A stretch of 64,000 bases of DNA from Acytostelium subglobosum LB1. Taxonomy: Eukaryota; Evosea; Eumycetozoa; Acytosteliales; Acytosteliaceae. Every line of letters begins with the position of its first letter. Positions within the stretch are counted from its first letter, which is position 1. Shown one piece after another: positions 1-10,811 of this stretch. The translations under genes and the position numbers were made by a program. The DNA is taken from positions 869,665 to 933,664 of the forward strand of contig NW_012236524.1 in assembly GCF_000787575.1 (NCBI RefSeq). The letters run 5' to 3'. The notes under the pieces were generated by a model. It made no database searches, had not been told where the DNA came from, and saw only the letters and a program-made list of their open reading frames with translations.

Positions 1-639
1 TGAAGATCCTCAGCAGCTGCTTGATCAACTGCTTGCTCTTGGGCAGATCCTTGGACTCAAAGGCCGTCAGGCAGCTGGTCGAGACAGTCAATGATGCGCA
101 CCTCAATACTCAGCACGGGTATCATCATCTTGATAGAGCTGATCAATTGTCCATGCTTGTTATGTTGTGATATGTCTAGATTGTTGATGATCTCTATTAT
201 CTGTAGATGTAGTACTTCTTGGTCCTCATTGATCTCCTCCAGTTGTTTGACATAATAGTTGATCTTTGATATCACCGGTTGTTTGTTTATAATGCTCACC
301 CTAGTGAACACTTGGAAGTATGACTTGATTGATTGTAATATTGCTGCTATTCTTTGTATTATTTGTCTTAAGTTGATTCGAGGGTTGAGGGTTAGCGAGG
401 GTTGAGGGTTGAGGGTCGAGGGTCGAAGGTCGAAGGTTGAGTGACACTACTACATACCTATATCTTGTGATAATGATTATATCACCTGGGTTCTGTAGAT
501 CATCTATTAGATCATCTAGTGAACTTGTCAATGGTCTAATGTCTATTGCAGTAACAGCGGCATTATCTGCACCGTCCTTTGCTACCATTGCACGTAACTT
601 TTCAAAGTCTGGTGATATAGGGCTGATTTGATCTGACAT
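1..639 (-). CDS. Unrecognised helical protein, 3' end outside window or frameshifted
   Basis: The start is the ATG at 639, followed by MSDQISPISPDFEKLRAMVA. Exon 1 ends near 446 at a GTATGT donor. The next exon begins after a CTTAAG acceptor near 366 and restores phase, giving the junction ITRYRQIIQRIAAIL. The joined product is mostly helical with no family motif I recognise, and I assign no function. The open frame stops at 57-59. A neighbouring frame in 1-75 reads FESKDLPKSKQLIKQLLRIF, which looks like a natural continuation, so either a one-base shift lies near 60-100 or the gene truly ends at 57. No GT-AG intron joins the two frames. The intron carries a GAGGGTT-type tandem repeat. I am confident this is a gene and unsure of its 3' structure. 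Confidence 0.55.
380..439 (-). repeat. Degenerate GAGGGTT/GAGGGTC tandem repeat in an intron
   Basis: On the + strand about eight units of GAGGGTT, GAGGGTC and GAAGGTC run head to tail, inside the first intron of the partial gene at 1-639. The unit resembles a telomere-type G-rich repeat but is seven bases long and degenerate. Confidence 0.75.
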
Positions 640-1639
640 CTTTGTTGTTGTTGTTGTTGTTGTTGTCTCTTCTTGTTATAATGTATATATATAAACTGAT
701 TTTGATATTGATATTATATCTTGCTCGCACTATTGATGCGAACCTAGATCAATCAATCAATTAAGTTAATCAACCAATCGTCACTCCTAACTGAACAAAT
801 AAATAAATAAATAAATAAGATATTATTACAAACTTTATCTCTTCTGTATGTCTATGTATGTCTGTCTCTGTATGTGTATGTTTGAATTATATGTATGTCT
901 TAACAATGTTTAACGAATAGAACACAACACAACACACTATTCTGCACAATATCTATTCAACCACAAACCAATCAATGTTGGATGATTCAACACAACACAC
1001 CACACACAAACAAACAAACACAGATACATCTTACAACTACATCATCATCGCATCCCAGTAATGAAGTGGGTTGCACCCGCCTTCTGGAATGACCCTATCT
1101 GATGGGGCACTAATGAGAAATTCCATAATTAATTGAATGATGGGGTGGGTGCTCAGTAATTGATTGGATGAACATTTATGCGTGTCGTTTCAATTTTCAA
1201 CCGTTGATCAAACACACTCACTCAATCAGAAATCGTAACGGACAGGTCATTGCCTTCATCACTCATACCTGAATACTTAAAGAGAGAGTGGTAGTGTTCT
1301 GCAAGTCCAACACACTACAAAGATGTACATACATCTTATAATTTGGTAGGGAGTATAAGGCACAAGGCACAACAAGATGTGATGTGATGATGTTGACCTT
1401 AGTGTAGAACATTGACAAGAGTTCTCCACTTGCCAATCAATTTGTAGGCATTCATTGTTGAACAACACAAGTGTGCATACATGATGTTGATGGCCATGCC
1501 ATATATATATATTCAAAATCTCAAGTGTGGCGCCACATTATCGTTGAGAGAGCTCTCTCTCTTAATTATGAGGGTTGCATTCATGCCTCCTCCTCCCTTT
1601 ATTCAATCAATCAATCATTGCAATCCAACGATATGATTA
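640..1639. other. Intergenic, no gene seen
   Basis: This 1-kb gap lies upstream of the partial gene (-) and beyond the 3' end of the phosphoesterase (-). It holds a GTT triplet run just before the ATG at 639, an AAAT run near 797-818 and (TA)n near 1500. A GTGGCGCCAC palindrome at 1527-1536 has TTCAAA eleven bases before its GGCGCC core. Short open frames here lack coding character. Confidence 0.6.
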
Positions 1640-2890
1640 TCAGTCATGATATATGAGCTTGGGCATATATGGACCAGTGATGGTAGCCTTCTTCCAACCT
1701 TCGCGCTCATTTGGTGTAGCAAATGCGTTCTGTACATATCTTACATTGTCAATTACAACATCGTCTATAGGTATACCGCGGGCGCAAGAGTGATGGGTCA
1801 GTATGAATGAATGAATGAATGATTGAATGAATGAATGGAGTACATACAATCGATATGAGTATGACCAAACACATGTACGGTCGATCCGGCCCTGCGCAAT
1901 TGTTTGTCCAACTCGAGTGTTCCAACAACCATTGGCAGGAACTTATGTATGAGTACCTTCTTGGGAGGTAACAACTCACGTCTTGGTACAAAGTGTGTAA
2001 AGGTGATTACATTCTTTGGATAGTTACTTGCATTATCTCTCCTAAAGCCATCTATCAATGCTTCATTCACTTTAAGGAATCTTCCTGCCACCTCTGTATT
2101 TGGTATGTCCCATTTACAATGTCTAAAGTCTCCCCAACGAGGCTTCAAGTTCTCGTAGATCTATGTATATGTACGTCGGGGAGCAAGGGTAGGGTAGGAG
2201 GGGAGCAGGGGCCAAGGAGTATGATATGTCAGTTCACTCATTCATTCATTCATTCATTCAATCATTCATTCGTTCAATGTATCAAACATACCTCTTGTTG
2301 CTCTGCAGGTTGGAGGTACTCCCAGTCTTCATCGAATGATGGATGATGCCATCCAAGCATTGGAAAGATTGCAAGCTTGATGGATGGATGGATACAAGAT
2401 GTTATGTCAGTCCCAGACGTCACTCATTCTCACTAACTCAACTCGCTTTCTATCTCCAATACAAACATACATGTTCATTGATTCTAGTTGGCGCAACATA
2501 AACACCAATACGTCTACACATATTGTAGATTGCCTCAAGCTTACCCATTGAGTCTGGACACTAAGGATCGATTAGAATATCGATTGAATGAATGAATGAA
2601 TGTGAGTGAGTGATTGATTGAATGAACGAAGAAGGGAAAGAGCAATGATCGATCGATCATACATTGTCAGATCTTCCAACCCATAACTCATGGTTACCAG
2701 GTGTGAAGAATACAGCAATAGGATACTTTGTCCTTAGTATACTCAATGTTGATTCCATTATATTGATGTTGTCTGAGATGTCACCACAAACAATGAGTAT
2801 ACCATCGGCCACCACTGGTAGTGTCTTTATATACTCCATATTGGACGGGAAGTCCGTATGAATATCTGATACACAAAATACTTGTACCAT
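1640..2890 (-). CDS. Calcineurin-like metallophosphoesterase
   Basis: Five exons fit by phase: 2663-2890, 2471-2560, 2292-2375, 1848-2160 and 1640-1764, giving about 279 residues. The metallophosphoesterase metal-site motifs appear in order: DIH near residue 9, GDISDN near 37, GNHE near 66, an FTHF histidine and GHTH near the C-terminus. The last junction reads GHTHIDYDVVIDNVRYVQN, the usual strand after GHTH in this family. The protein is therefore probably a soluble two-metal phosphohydrolase; the substrate cannot be told. It has no signal peptide or membrane segment. It diverges from ASF1, with which it shares the 2891-3652 promoter interval. Confidence 0.85.
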
Positions 2891-3154
2891 ATCTATCTCT
2901 TTATCTTATCTCTTAATCTTTCTTATCTATCTATATCTCTATATCTATCTCTTTGAGAAGTGAGTGACCTTTCTTTTATGCGATGTTGCTTCAAGTTCAT
3001 AATAAGATGAAATTTAGGTGATCCTGATTTTTTCTGATCTTTTTGGGAACTGTGTGCTTTTACATGTTGGGTACCATCACTCTATTACTAAATGTGGTAA
3101 TTAATGATTCAGGAAATGACGATTCAGACTGACGTGTTAACAAAAGACATGTCC

Positions 3155-3171
3155 CACGTGGGACCCACGTG
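3155..3171. promoter_or_regulatory. Paired CACGTG E-box dyad
   Basis: Two CACGTG hexamers (3155-3160 and 3166-3171) are separated by GGACC, forming a 17-bp near-palindrome with one mismatch at its centre. CACGTG is the class B E-box bound by bHLH or bZIP dimers. Binding here is inferred. Confidence 0.5.
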
Positions 3172-3497
3172 AGTCTCTAGTGTCGTTATACTTTGCCATT
3201 AATATACATCTAGATGTTGAACTGATTGGTATTGAATGAATGGTAACCAAATTTGATGACGTAGCACCAACAATTAATTGTAATGTCAGACATTTCCTGT
3301 TTTGGAAATACGAATTTGAATCCAAAGGGTGATCACCCACAACAAGTAACGTTATTTGATTGGTAAATTGTACATATTAATTAATTAACTTAATACAAAA
3401 GCAACTATTATTTTCAATTCAACTTGATTGATTTTATTACTTGGTCTCTCATAGTGTCAATAAATAAATAAAGTGTCATTTCCAAAAAATTAATATT

Positions 3498-3541
3498 AGC
3501 GCCAACTTTGAACTTGTAAAACATTGGCGCCACTTTTCAAA
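3498..3541 (+). promoter_or_regulatory. E2F/CHR-like composite upstream of ASF1
   Basis: AGCGCC followed by AAC and TTTGAA occurs first, then TTGGCGCC, ACTT and TTCAAA at 3524-3541. The GCGCC core fits an E2F/DP half-site and TTCAAA is the complement of the CHR hexamer TTTGAA. The element lies about 112 bp before the ATG. Confidence 0.5.
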
Positions 3542-3652
3542 ATTGAACACAACTCATTCTTTAACTTCATTTGACAAACTATCCATCTATCAAATTATCT
3601 ACAACATATACATATACATACATACACATACAAATATATTCACACAACAAAG

Positions 3653-4275
3653 ATGAGCCATATTAGATTGACTCAAGTTCTGATTCACAATAATCCAGCG
3701 AGTTTCAACTCACCTCTGATATTCGACATCACATTCGAATGTGTTCAACCTATAGCTGCAGGTATGTCTCGAATGTCTCGAATGGAACATCTACATACAT
3801 ATACATATACTAAACAAATATATATATAGACTTGGAGTGGAAGGTAGTATATGTAGGATCAGCAGATAGTGAAAAGAATGATCAATTATTGGACAGTATA
3901 TGGTTGGGACCAGTGAATGTTGGAAGCAACCAGTTTGTGTTTGAGGTTGAGCCTCCCGATTACTCGCGCATCCCAAAGGATGATCTGCTAGGTGTCACCG
4001 TCGTCTTCCTTTTCTGCGCATACAAGGGCGAGGACTTTATCAGAGTTGGCTACTACGTTAGCAATGAATATAGTGATCCAGAGTTGGCTTCAGTAAGTTC
4101 AATTCATACATTTATTCATTCAATCAATCGATCAATCATGTGTTGTTAACAACCACCTTACCCTTTGTCAACAATGTTACAGAACCCACCAGAGACACCA
4201 GATGTATCGCGAGTTGTTAGGAATATATTAGCAGAGAAGCCAGTTGTTACGGGATTCCCAATCCGATGGGACTAA
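3653..4275 (+). CDS. asf1: Histone H3-H4 chaperone ASF1
   Basis: Three exons, 3653-3761, 3830-4092 and 4183-4275, give about 154 residues. The protein starts MSHIRLTQVLIHNNPASF and carries the family's conserved immunoglobulin-like core, including LEWKVVYVGSA, GPVNVGSNQFVFE and a C-terminal VTGFPIRWD. ASF1 hands H3-H4 dimers to CAF-1 and HIRA in the nucleus during replication and repair. The product stops at the end of the core and lacks the acidic tail found in yeast. Intron 2 carries a CATT/CAAT tetranucleotide tract. The promoter carries E2F/CHR-like sites, which fits S-phase expression. Confidence 0.95.
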
Positions 4276-5204
4276 CCATTCATTCAACAACAACAACAAC
4301 ACCTCAATCAATCACTCATCAACCAACCACCTATCAAACCAACCTTCAGGTCCACATTGCCGTGTAATGCTGGCAGTAGTGTCCCACTCACAATCATCAT
4401 CATCAACAACACCATTGCTCTATCAACTTACAACGTTCAGCGAACGATTTGATTGAGCTCAACTCTTCTTCCTCTACTCACTTCAAACCATTCACATCAT
4501 CAAATGGTCAGCCAGTCAGTTCCCTCAAACGCAAACCAAAGGCATGCAAGCCAAACAAACCATCACTCAACACACGCAATGTGCACAGTCCAATGTACGA
4601 ATATACCTCCAAGGCCATTGATTGATTATCAAGGCCAATGTTATGTTGAGCACATGATACGTGCGACTACTTCAACTGTTGTCAGTAACAGACAGGCAGT
4701 TCAGTAGGCAACAACAACAACAACAACGACATCGACAACAACAAACAAATTGGAGGGATGTATATAGTCATCATCGTCATCAATCATCTACTCGAAGTAA
4801 AAGGAGACAACATGCCTTGCACCACCTATATCTATTTCTATACTTTATCCGTTTATCTCTTGTTCACAGTGTGTTTGATCAAACACGAATCAAAATGATC
4901 GTGTGATTACAGCGAAGTTTCAGCGTCCCCGCCCACAAACACACACTGCAGATATTTGCCGGTTTGATTGGTCATAATAGTTCACGCGCAGTATTGGTGA
5001 TAGACGAAGTGTACTTGCAGTACCGTACTATTTTGATTCTGTTATTGGTCGGTACAAGGGTCAAATGTTACGAAGTGATTGATTCGATCCTTGAGTGATA
5101 GAATGACTGAGTGAGTTAGGCTTGATGAACATCTGTAGAGTCTGACTCAGTCAGTCAATCACTGAATCAATCAATCAAACATATATATCAATAATAATAA
5201 TAAG
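4276..5204. other. Intergenic, no gene seen
   Basis: This 0.9-kb stretch separates ASF1 from the ZIP transporter on the same strand. It is rich in CAA/CAT triplets (for example 4709-4745), which create low-complexity open frames at 4244-4906. Their composition does not look like protein. The part after about 4950 is probably the promoter of the downstream gene. Confidence 0.55.
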
Positions 5205-6263
5205 ATGGAAGACGACTCGTCAAACGGTTATGAACACGATCAGTTCATGAAGACCAAGATTGGTCTAATCTTTGTGATATTCGCAATGACCTTGGGCGCC
5301 AGTTATGTTCCATTCGCACTCGGTCGATCAGGTGTCAAGAACTTGGTGGTGATTCTATCATTCATGACATGTTTTGCCGCAGGTATCATCTTGGCTGGTG
5401 CATTCAATCATTTGTTGCCAACGGCCAATGAACTGTTTGTGGCCTACTTTGAAAAGGTCCATCCAAACAACAAGTATGGCAACTTCCCCTACGCACCAAC
5501 AATCGCAATTCTCATCCTATTCATGTTGATCGCATTGGATAAGTTGGTGGTGGAGAAAGGCGTGGGAGGCGAGGCAGGTCACAATCACATGGACCTGTCC
5601 GCGCAGCTCAACGAGTCGTCCAAACTGTTGGACAATGGAGACATCACACTTGGAAGTTATAATGGCACGTCCACTGGAGGAGGGGGTGGAGCAGACCTCT
5701 CGCGATCAATCACAGGTGGTGCATTTGGCAGTGGACACGGACATGGAGGACAGGATGGCGCCGACAACATGCACGAGCATGAGAGCATCAACAATGGAAA
5801 GTCACATGCCGCCAATGTTAGTCAGGCTTGGATATTCATGCTGGCGCTGTCTGTTCATTCAATCTTTGATGGACTGGGTCTGGGCGCAGAGAACGACCCC
5901 AACAACTTTTATGGTCTGCTGGTGGCCGTCCTAGCGCACAAGGCGTTGGATGGCTTTGCCCTGGGCGTGCCAGTCTACTACGCCAAGTTTTCGAGACTGC
6001 AGACGGCATTGGCATTGACATTCTGTGCGGCAATGACACCGCTGGGCATCGCCATTGGCATGATCATCTCGCACTTTTACACTGGCGAAGGGTCCAACCT
6101 TGCAGAGGGTATCATCCTCTCAATCACAACAGGCTCCTTCTTGTACATCTCACTCATCGAACTACTTCCATCGGGTTTCAGTCAACCCGATTGGATGAAA
6201 GTCAAGCTGTCACTCGCATTCACAGGCTGGGCCATACTAGCTGTACTCGCACTCTGGGTATGA
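5205..6263 (+). CDS. ZIP-family zinc/iron transporter (SLC39-like)
   Basis: A single exon encodes 352 residues. About eight hydrophobic segments are visible: three in the first 115 residues, then a His/Gly-rich cytosolic loop around residues 120-205 with HGHGG and HEHES, then five more. The metal-site helices carry HSIFDGLGLG near residue 217 and HKALDGFALG near 245, the signature TM4/TM5 motifs of ZIP transporters. The product should move Zn2+ (or Fe2+) into the cytosol across the plasma or an organelle membrane. The loop may bind the metal. It resembles the dictyostelid Znt ZIP set, but I cannot assign a paralogue. Confidence 0.92.
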   Translation: MEDDSSNGYEHDQFMKTKIGLIFVIFAMTLGASYVPFALGRSGVKNLVVILSFMTCFAAGIILAGAFNHLLPTANELFVAYFEKVHPNNKYGNFPYAPTIAILILFMLIALDKLVVEKGVGGEAGHNHMDLSAQLNESSKLLDNGDITLGSYNGTSTGGGGGADLSRSITGGAFGSGHGHGGQDGADNMHEHESINNGKSHAANVSQAWIFMLALSVHSIFDGLGLGAENDPNNFYGLLVAVLAHKALDGFALGVPVYYAKFSRLQTALALTFCAAMTPLGIAIGMIISHFYTGEGSNLAEGIILSITTGSFLYISLIELLPSGFSQPDWMKVKLSLAFTGWAILAVLALWV

Positions 6264-6395
6264 TCATCATCAATTAAAGAAGCAATCATTCACATCAACC
6301 TGATTGATCGTTATGTATATGTATCCATGTTTAATGTCCAGGTATGTGATTGATTGATTGATTTGATTGATTGATTGATTGATTGAGCTTAAATA

Positions 6396-7496
<1,101 letters not shown>

Positions 7497-7628
7497 TATA
7501 TATTATTACTATTATTTGTATTTGTGTATATATATATATATAATAGGAAGTGAGAAGTAATAGTAATATGAATTCATTTCATTTTGGTGAACTATTATTA
7601 GGTTTGTGGAGGTTCATTGGGGTTGTTC

Positions 7629-7684
7629 AACCCTTACCCCAACCCCTACCCTTGACCTAACCCTTACCCTTGCCCTAACCCAAC
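7629..7684. repeat. Degenerate telomere-like C-rich tract
   Basis: About eight irregular units of the CCCTAA/CCCTTA/CCCCAA type run from 7629 to 7684, including CCCTAACCC. They lie between the PP2A start (7496) and the CDC45 stop (7738). The left flank holds TTGGGGTTG, which can pair with part of the tract. This is an interstitial tract, not a chromosome end, because ordinary genes flank it on both sides. Confidence 0.7.
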
Positions 7685-7737
7685 AATACAAACTAAACTA
7701 AATCAATCAATTAATCAATGTCATATTATTATTATTA

Positions 7738-10082
7738 TTAATAATCTTGATCATCATCCTCTTGTCCTTGAGAAGATGGCGATACCAGACTTGCATGTAG
7801 ATTCTCAATAAACTTTGGCATATCCAACTTCTCAATCTCCACAACAGCAGTGTCGAACGACTGGTACTTGAGCAATGAGTTGGTCGAGCTGGCAACCTTT
7901 AAGAAATTTACACCAAACACGCTGTATCAAGAATGAATGAATGATTGAGTTAATGAATGAACGAATGAATGAATGAATGATGTATACATACTTTGCTTGT
8001 TTGGATGAGCTACCATGTGAGCTAGAGATACCAACCAAGAGATAATTGCCAGTGTTCTCATTCAATGCACCAACAAGGAATGGTTTGGTCTTCTTCTTCA
8101 TCGTCGCATAGGCATCCATTATATACAGTCCCAATTTGGTAAGTGCCATTGGGTGCACAAAGAGTCTAGTGTCCGAACCCTCTGGCAACAGAGCGTATCT
8201 GAATGGTCCTGACATCACCACAATCTTCTTCTCAATCACACTGAACAACTGTCTCGTGATCTCCTTCTGTAGGTATATAGCCTGTTTCAGACCCTCGACC
8301 AACAGGTCCAAGTTGCGGCTAAGTATGAATGAGCGAGTGTGTTAGTGAGTGATTATGATCGAGTTCTTCATGTCCAACTTCCAACTTCAAAATTCCAAAC
8401 TTCCAACTTCCAATATCCAACTTCCAATATCCAACTTCCAATCAATTAAACATACTTTGAGAGGGCATCATAGGCATCCCAGAAGTTCTGCTCCCATATC
8501 TCTTTGTCGGTAACGTCGCTTTCGAGATTGTCAGACTCCATTAGGGCCGTCAAGGCGTGAACCATGTCTGAGGCGGACAGCTCAATTGAGCACTCATACT
8601 TGCGAACGAATGATCGGTAGTAGATCTCATTCAGGCCAAACTTTGGCGCGTGTGTCGCCAGCTGTGCCTTGAGATTGGTCTTGTAGTGGCCACTCATTGA
8701 GACGTACTTCTGCTTGACCTGCTCCAGTGGCAGACCCATCAGCGCAAACAGCGTCTCCAGCAGGTACTTTCCCTTGGCGCGCCACAGACGCAGCACACAT
8801 GACACGTACTTGGAGTGGTACATGCTCTCGTAGAGGTTCCAGTGGCGATACAGCATGAAGCGGTAGTCCTCGGCCACGGTGATGTGGTCACCCTGTCCAG
8901 ACTTGTCGTTGGGGTCGTAGGCGTTGAGCACGAGCGCCTTGAGCATCTTGTACTCAATGTCATAGTTGAGCAGGGGCACACGCTCGTGCACCAACTGATC
9001 GGTCACGCCCAGGATGGCGTACCAGAGCAGGCCGTCCAATGAGTCCTTGCTGAGAATTGTGCTGAGTTGATACATCATGGATGCCGAACTCTTGCCATAG
9101 TATGATTGAGTGGTGCGTGACTTTCGCGAATGTGATCTTGCTGCCGCTGCCCTCCTACGCCTCTCCTTCACTGGTGTATTATCCTTCTTCCTCTTGAGTT
9201 TCTTTCTCTTATCACTCCTCTTTCTCTTGCCTTCACTATTCTCATCTATTACTGCCTCACCATCATAATCATCATCCTCTGGTTCTTTGTCCTGTTCTTC
9301 ATCATCGACTTCATCTTCCTCTTCATCATCCTCATCATCCAAGTCTTCCTCTTCATCATCATCTAAGTCCTCTTCATCTTGAAGTTCATCATCATCCTCT
9401 TCATCAATCTGCTCTTCCATGAATGATCCATCGTCAATGATGATCACCTATTGAGTTGAGTTGAGTTAGCACAATCCAATGTTCCGTTCCGTCACCATAT
9501 TATCCATTCATTGATTCATACATGATTCTGATTGTCCACATTACTACGATGATATGGTCTGTGACTGTCAATGATATAGACCAATTGGTTCTCATTCAGA
9601 TTGGTAAGCAATGACTCTATATCAATGTTACCTCCACAGTTTATCATTACAATTGTCTTGAGCTGTTGTTGTCAACCAAGTGAGTGAGTGAATGAATGAG
9701 TGAGTGAGTGAGTGAGTGAGTCCAGTCACACAGCCTGTGTTGACAATACATACCTCTTCATTATCCAACATCAATGTATTGTTTACATCGATAAGATCAT
9801 CCAATCCTGCAACTGGCTTGATATTGAATGATATCAAATCAGACTTGAGTATATCCTATGATTGATTGAATGAATGAGTGAGTGAGTGAGTGAGTAAGTG
9901 ATGATGGATATGGAAGTACCAATCAATCAAACAAACAATGACGACATTACAGTGAATATCTTGCATGCAGCTATAGAGTCACAATCACGTGCTACCAATA
10001 CTAATACTGTCTCTCCCTGTATTGAATCATTCTTGAGTAGTTTATATATCTCATTGAATCTTGTTGGATTGGTGAGTACCAT
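7738..10082 (-). CDS. cdc45: DNA replication initiation factor CDC45
   Basis: Six exons fit by phase: 9951-10082, 9754-9855, 9522-9662, 8456-9447, 7992-8318 and 7738-7921, giving about 625 residues. The N-terminus reads FNEIYKLLKNDSIQGETVLV then VARDCDSIAACKIF, followed by SFNIKPVAGLDDL and YIIDSHRPYH, all typical of CDC45 and its DHH-type fold. A long acidic Asp/Glu stretch at about residues 135-190 and a basic patch follow, matching the variable acidic insert of the family. The C-terminal exons carry FVHPMALTKLGLYIMDA. CDC45 joins MCM2-7 and GINS to form the CMG helicase. Intron 4 holds a CCAACTT minisatellite. The promoter carries a GCGCGCC and TTCGAA pair. Confidence 0.95.
8371..8443 (-). 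repeat. CCAACTT minisatellite inside a CDC45 intron
   Basis: Roughly ten copies of CCAACTT or CCAATAT units lie in tandem in the intron between the fourth and fifth CDC45 exons. The tract fills most of that intron. Confidence 0.75.
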
Positions 10083-10811
10083 CTTATAATATACACTCAA
10101 TCTACTATCTATCTATATCTATCTACTTCTCAAACTATGATATATATATTAACAAAACAATCAATCATTGAATCAACTGTTTGATTATTCGTTCTTGCTA
10201 ATCAAGCGCAAATCGTTTAAGTGTTTCAAATTTTTGAAATGTCGGTTAATTGCGCGCCATTTTTTCGAATCCCATCTCCTTTTATCAGGTGATTCGTATT
10301 TTGTTCATTTCCTTTTGGTATTAATATCGATACATGATCATTGAGATAAACATACAACAATGAGAGAGATAAAACATTATATATGTATATAATAATATAG
10401 AACACAATAGAACATTAAAAGGTTTTCAAATGAACTTCAAAGATTGGAATTATTTTTTGGTTGTATTACCCAATAATGGGTAATGATCAGTTTCGTTGAA
10501 CAAAGATAAAGATCTATCAGATCTGACCCCGAAGATCTTGAATATGTACTTCCTAACACTCTTAAATATCTCTCCCTCTCTTTGAAGGAAACGAGACCTG
10601 ACACGAGACCCCTTCCCCACCACAACACTGTGTGAATGAATGAAAGAGTGCGAATGAACATGACATTGTTGAGTGAGTGTGGTTGAGGCAGCTGAACACC
10701 TGCATGCCTGTGACTGACCTCCTGCTGTCACCTGACATTATGTTCAAATGTTGTTGTTGGAGTCCGAGGTTGAATGTGTCAAAGAGAGATAGATAGATAG
10801 ATTGTAGAGTC
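10083..10811. promoter_or_regulatory. Divergent promoter of CDC45 and the ankyrin gene
   Basis: No gene is seen in this 0.73-kb gap. A TTGCGCGCCA core at 10250-10259 and TTCGAA at 10264-10269 lie about 170-190 bp upstream of the CDC45 ATG. An imperfect palindrome TTTCAAATTTTTGAAA sits near 10224-10239. The right part, up to 10811, has no marked motif. Confidence 0.55.
10250..10269 (-). promoter_or_regulatory. E2F/CHR-like composite upstream of CDC45
   Basis: GCGCGCC is followed, after five bases, by TTCGAA, a CHR variant of the form TTYGAA. On the CDC45 strand the core reads GGCGCGC, a close E2F match. It is the same arrangement as in the ASF1, CDK1 and TPP1-like upstream regions. Confidence 0.5.

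Larger units (their letters stand above)
2891..3652. promoter_or_regulatory. Divergent promoter between phosphoesterase and ASF1
   Basis: This non-coding interval contains three notable sites: a dyad of two CACGTG boxes at 3155-3171, a 12-bp palindrome GGGTGATCACCC at 3327-3338, and two GCGCC cores with adjacent TTTGAA/TTCAAA at 3498-3541. The last group lies 110-155 bp upstream of the ASF1 ATG. Confidence 0.6.

Noticed and set aside
1800-1850. Tetranucleotide tracts as a CRISPR-like or satellite array
   Set aside because: They have no spacers, occur in nearly every intron, and are simple-sequence repeats.
4244-4906. Overlapping Asn/His/Gln-rich frames after ASF1
   Set aside because: They arise from CAA/CAT triplet tracts and lack conserved protein features.
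7629-7684. A true telomere or chromosome end
   Set aside because: The units are degenerate and ordinary genes continue on both sides.
10255-10275. tRNA-like TCGAATCCC T-arm
   Set aside because: No acceptor stem, D-arm or anticodon arm can be placed around it.
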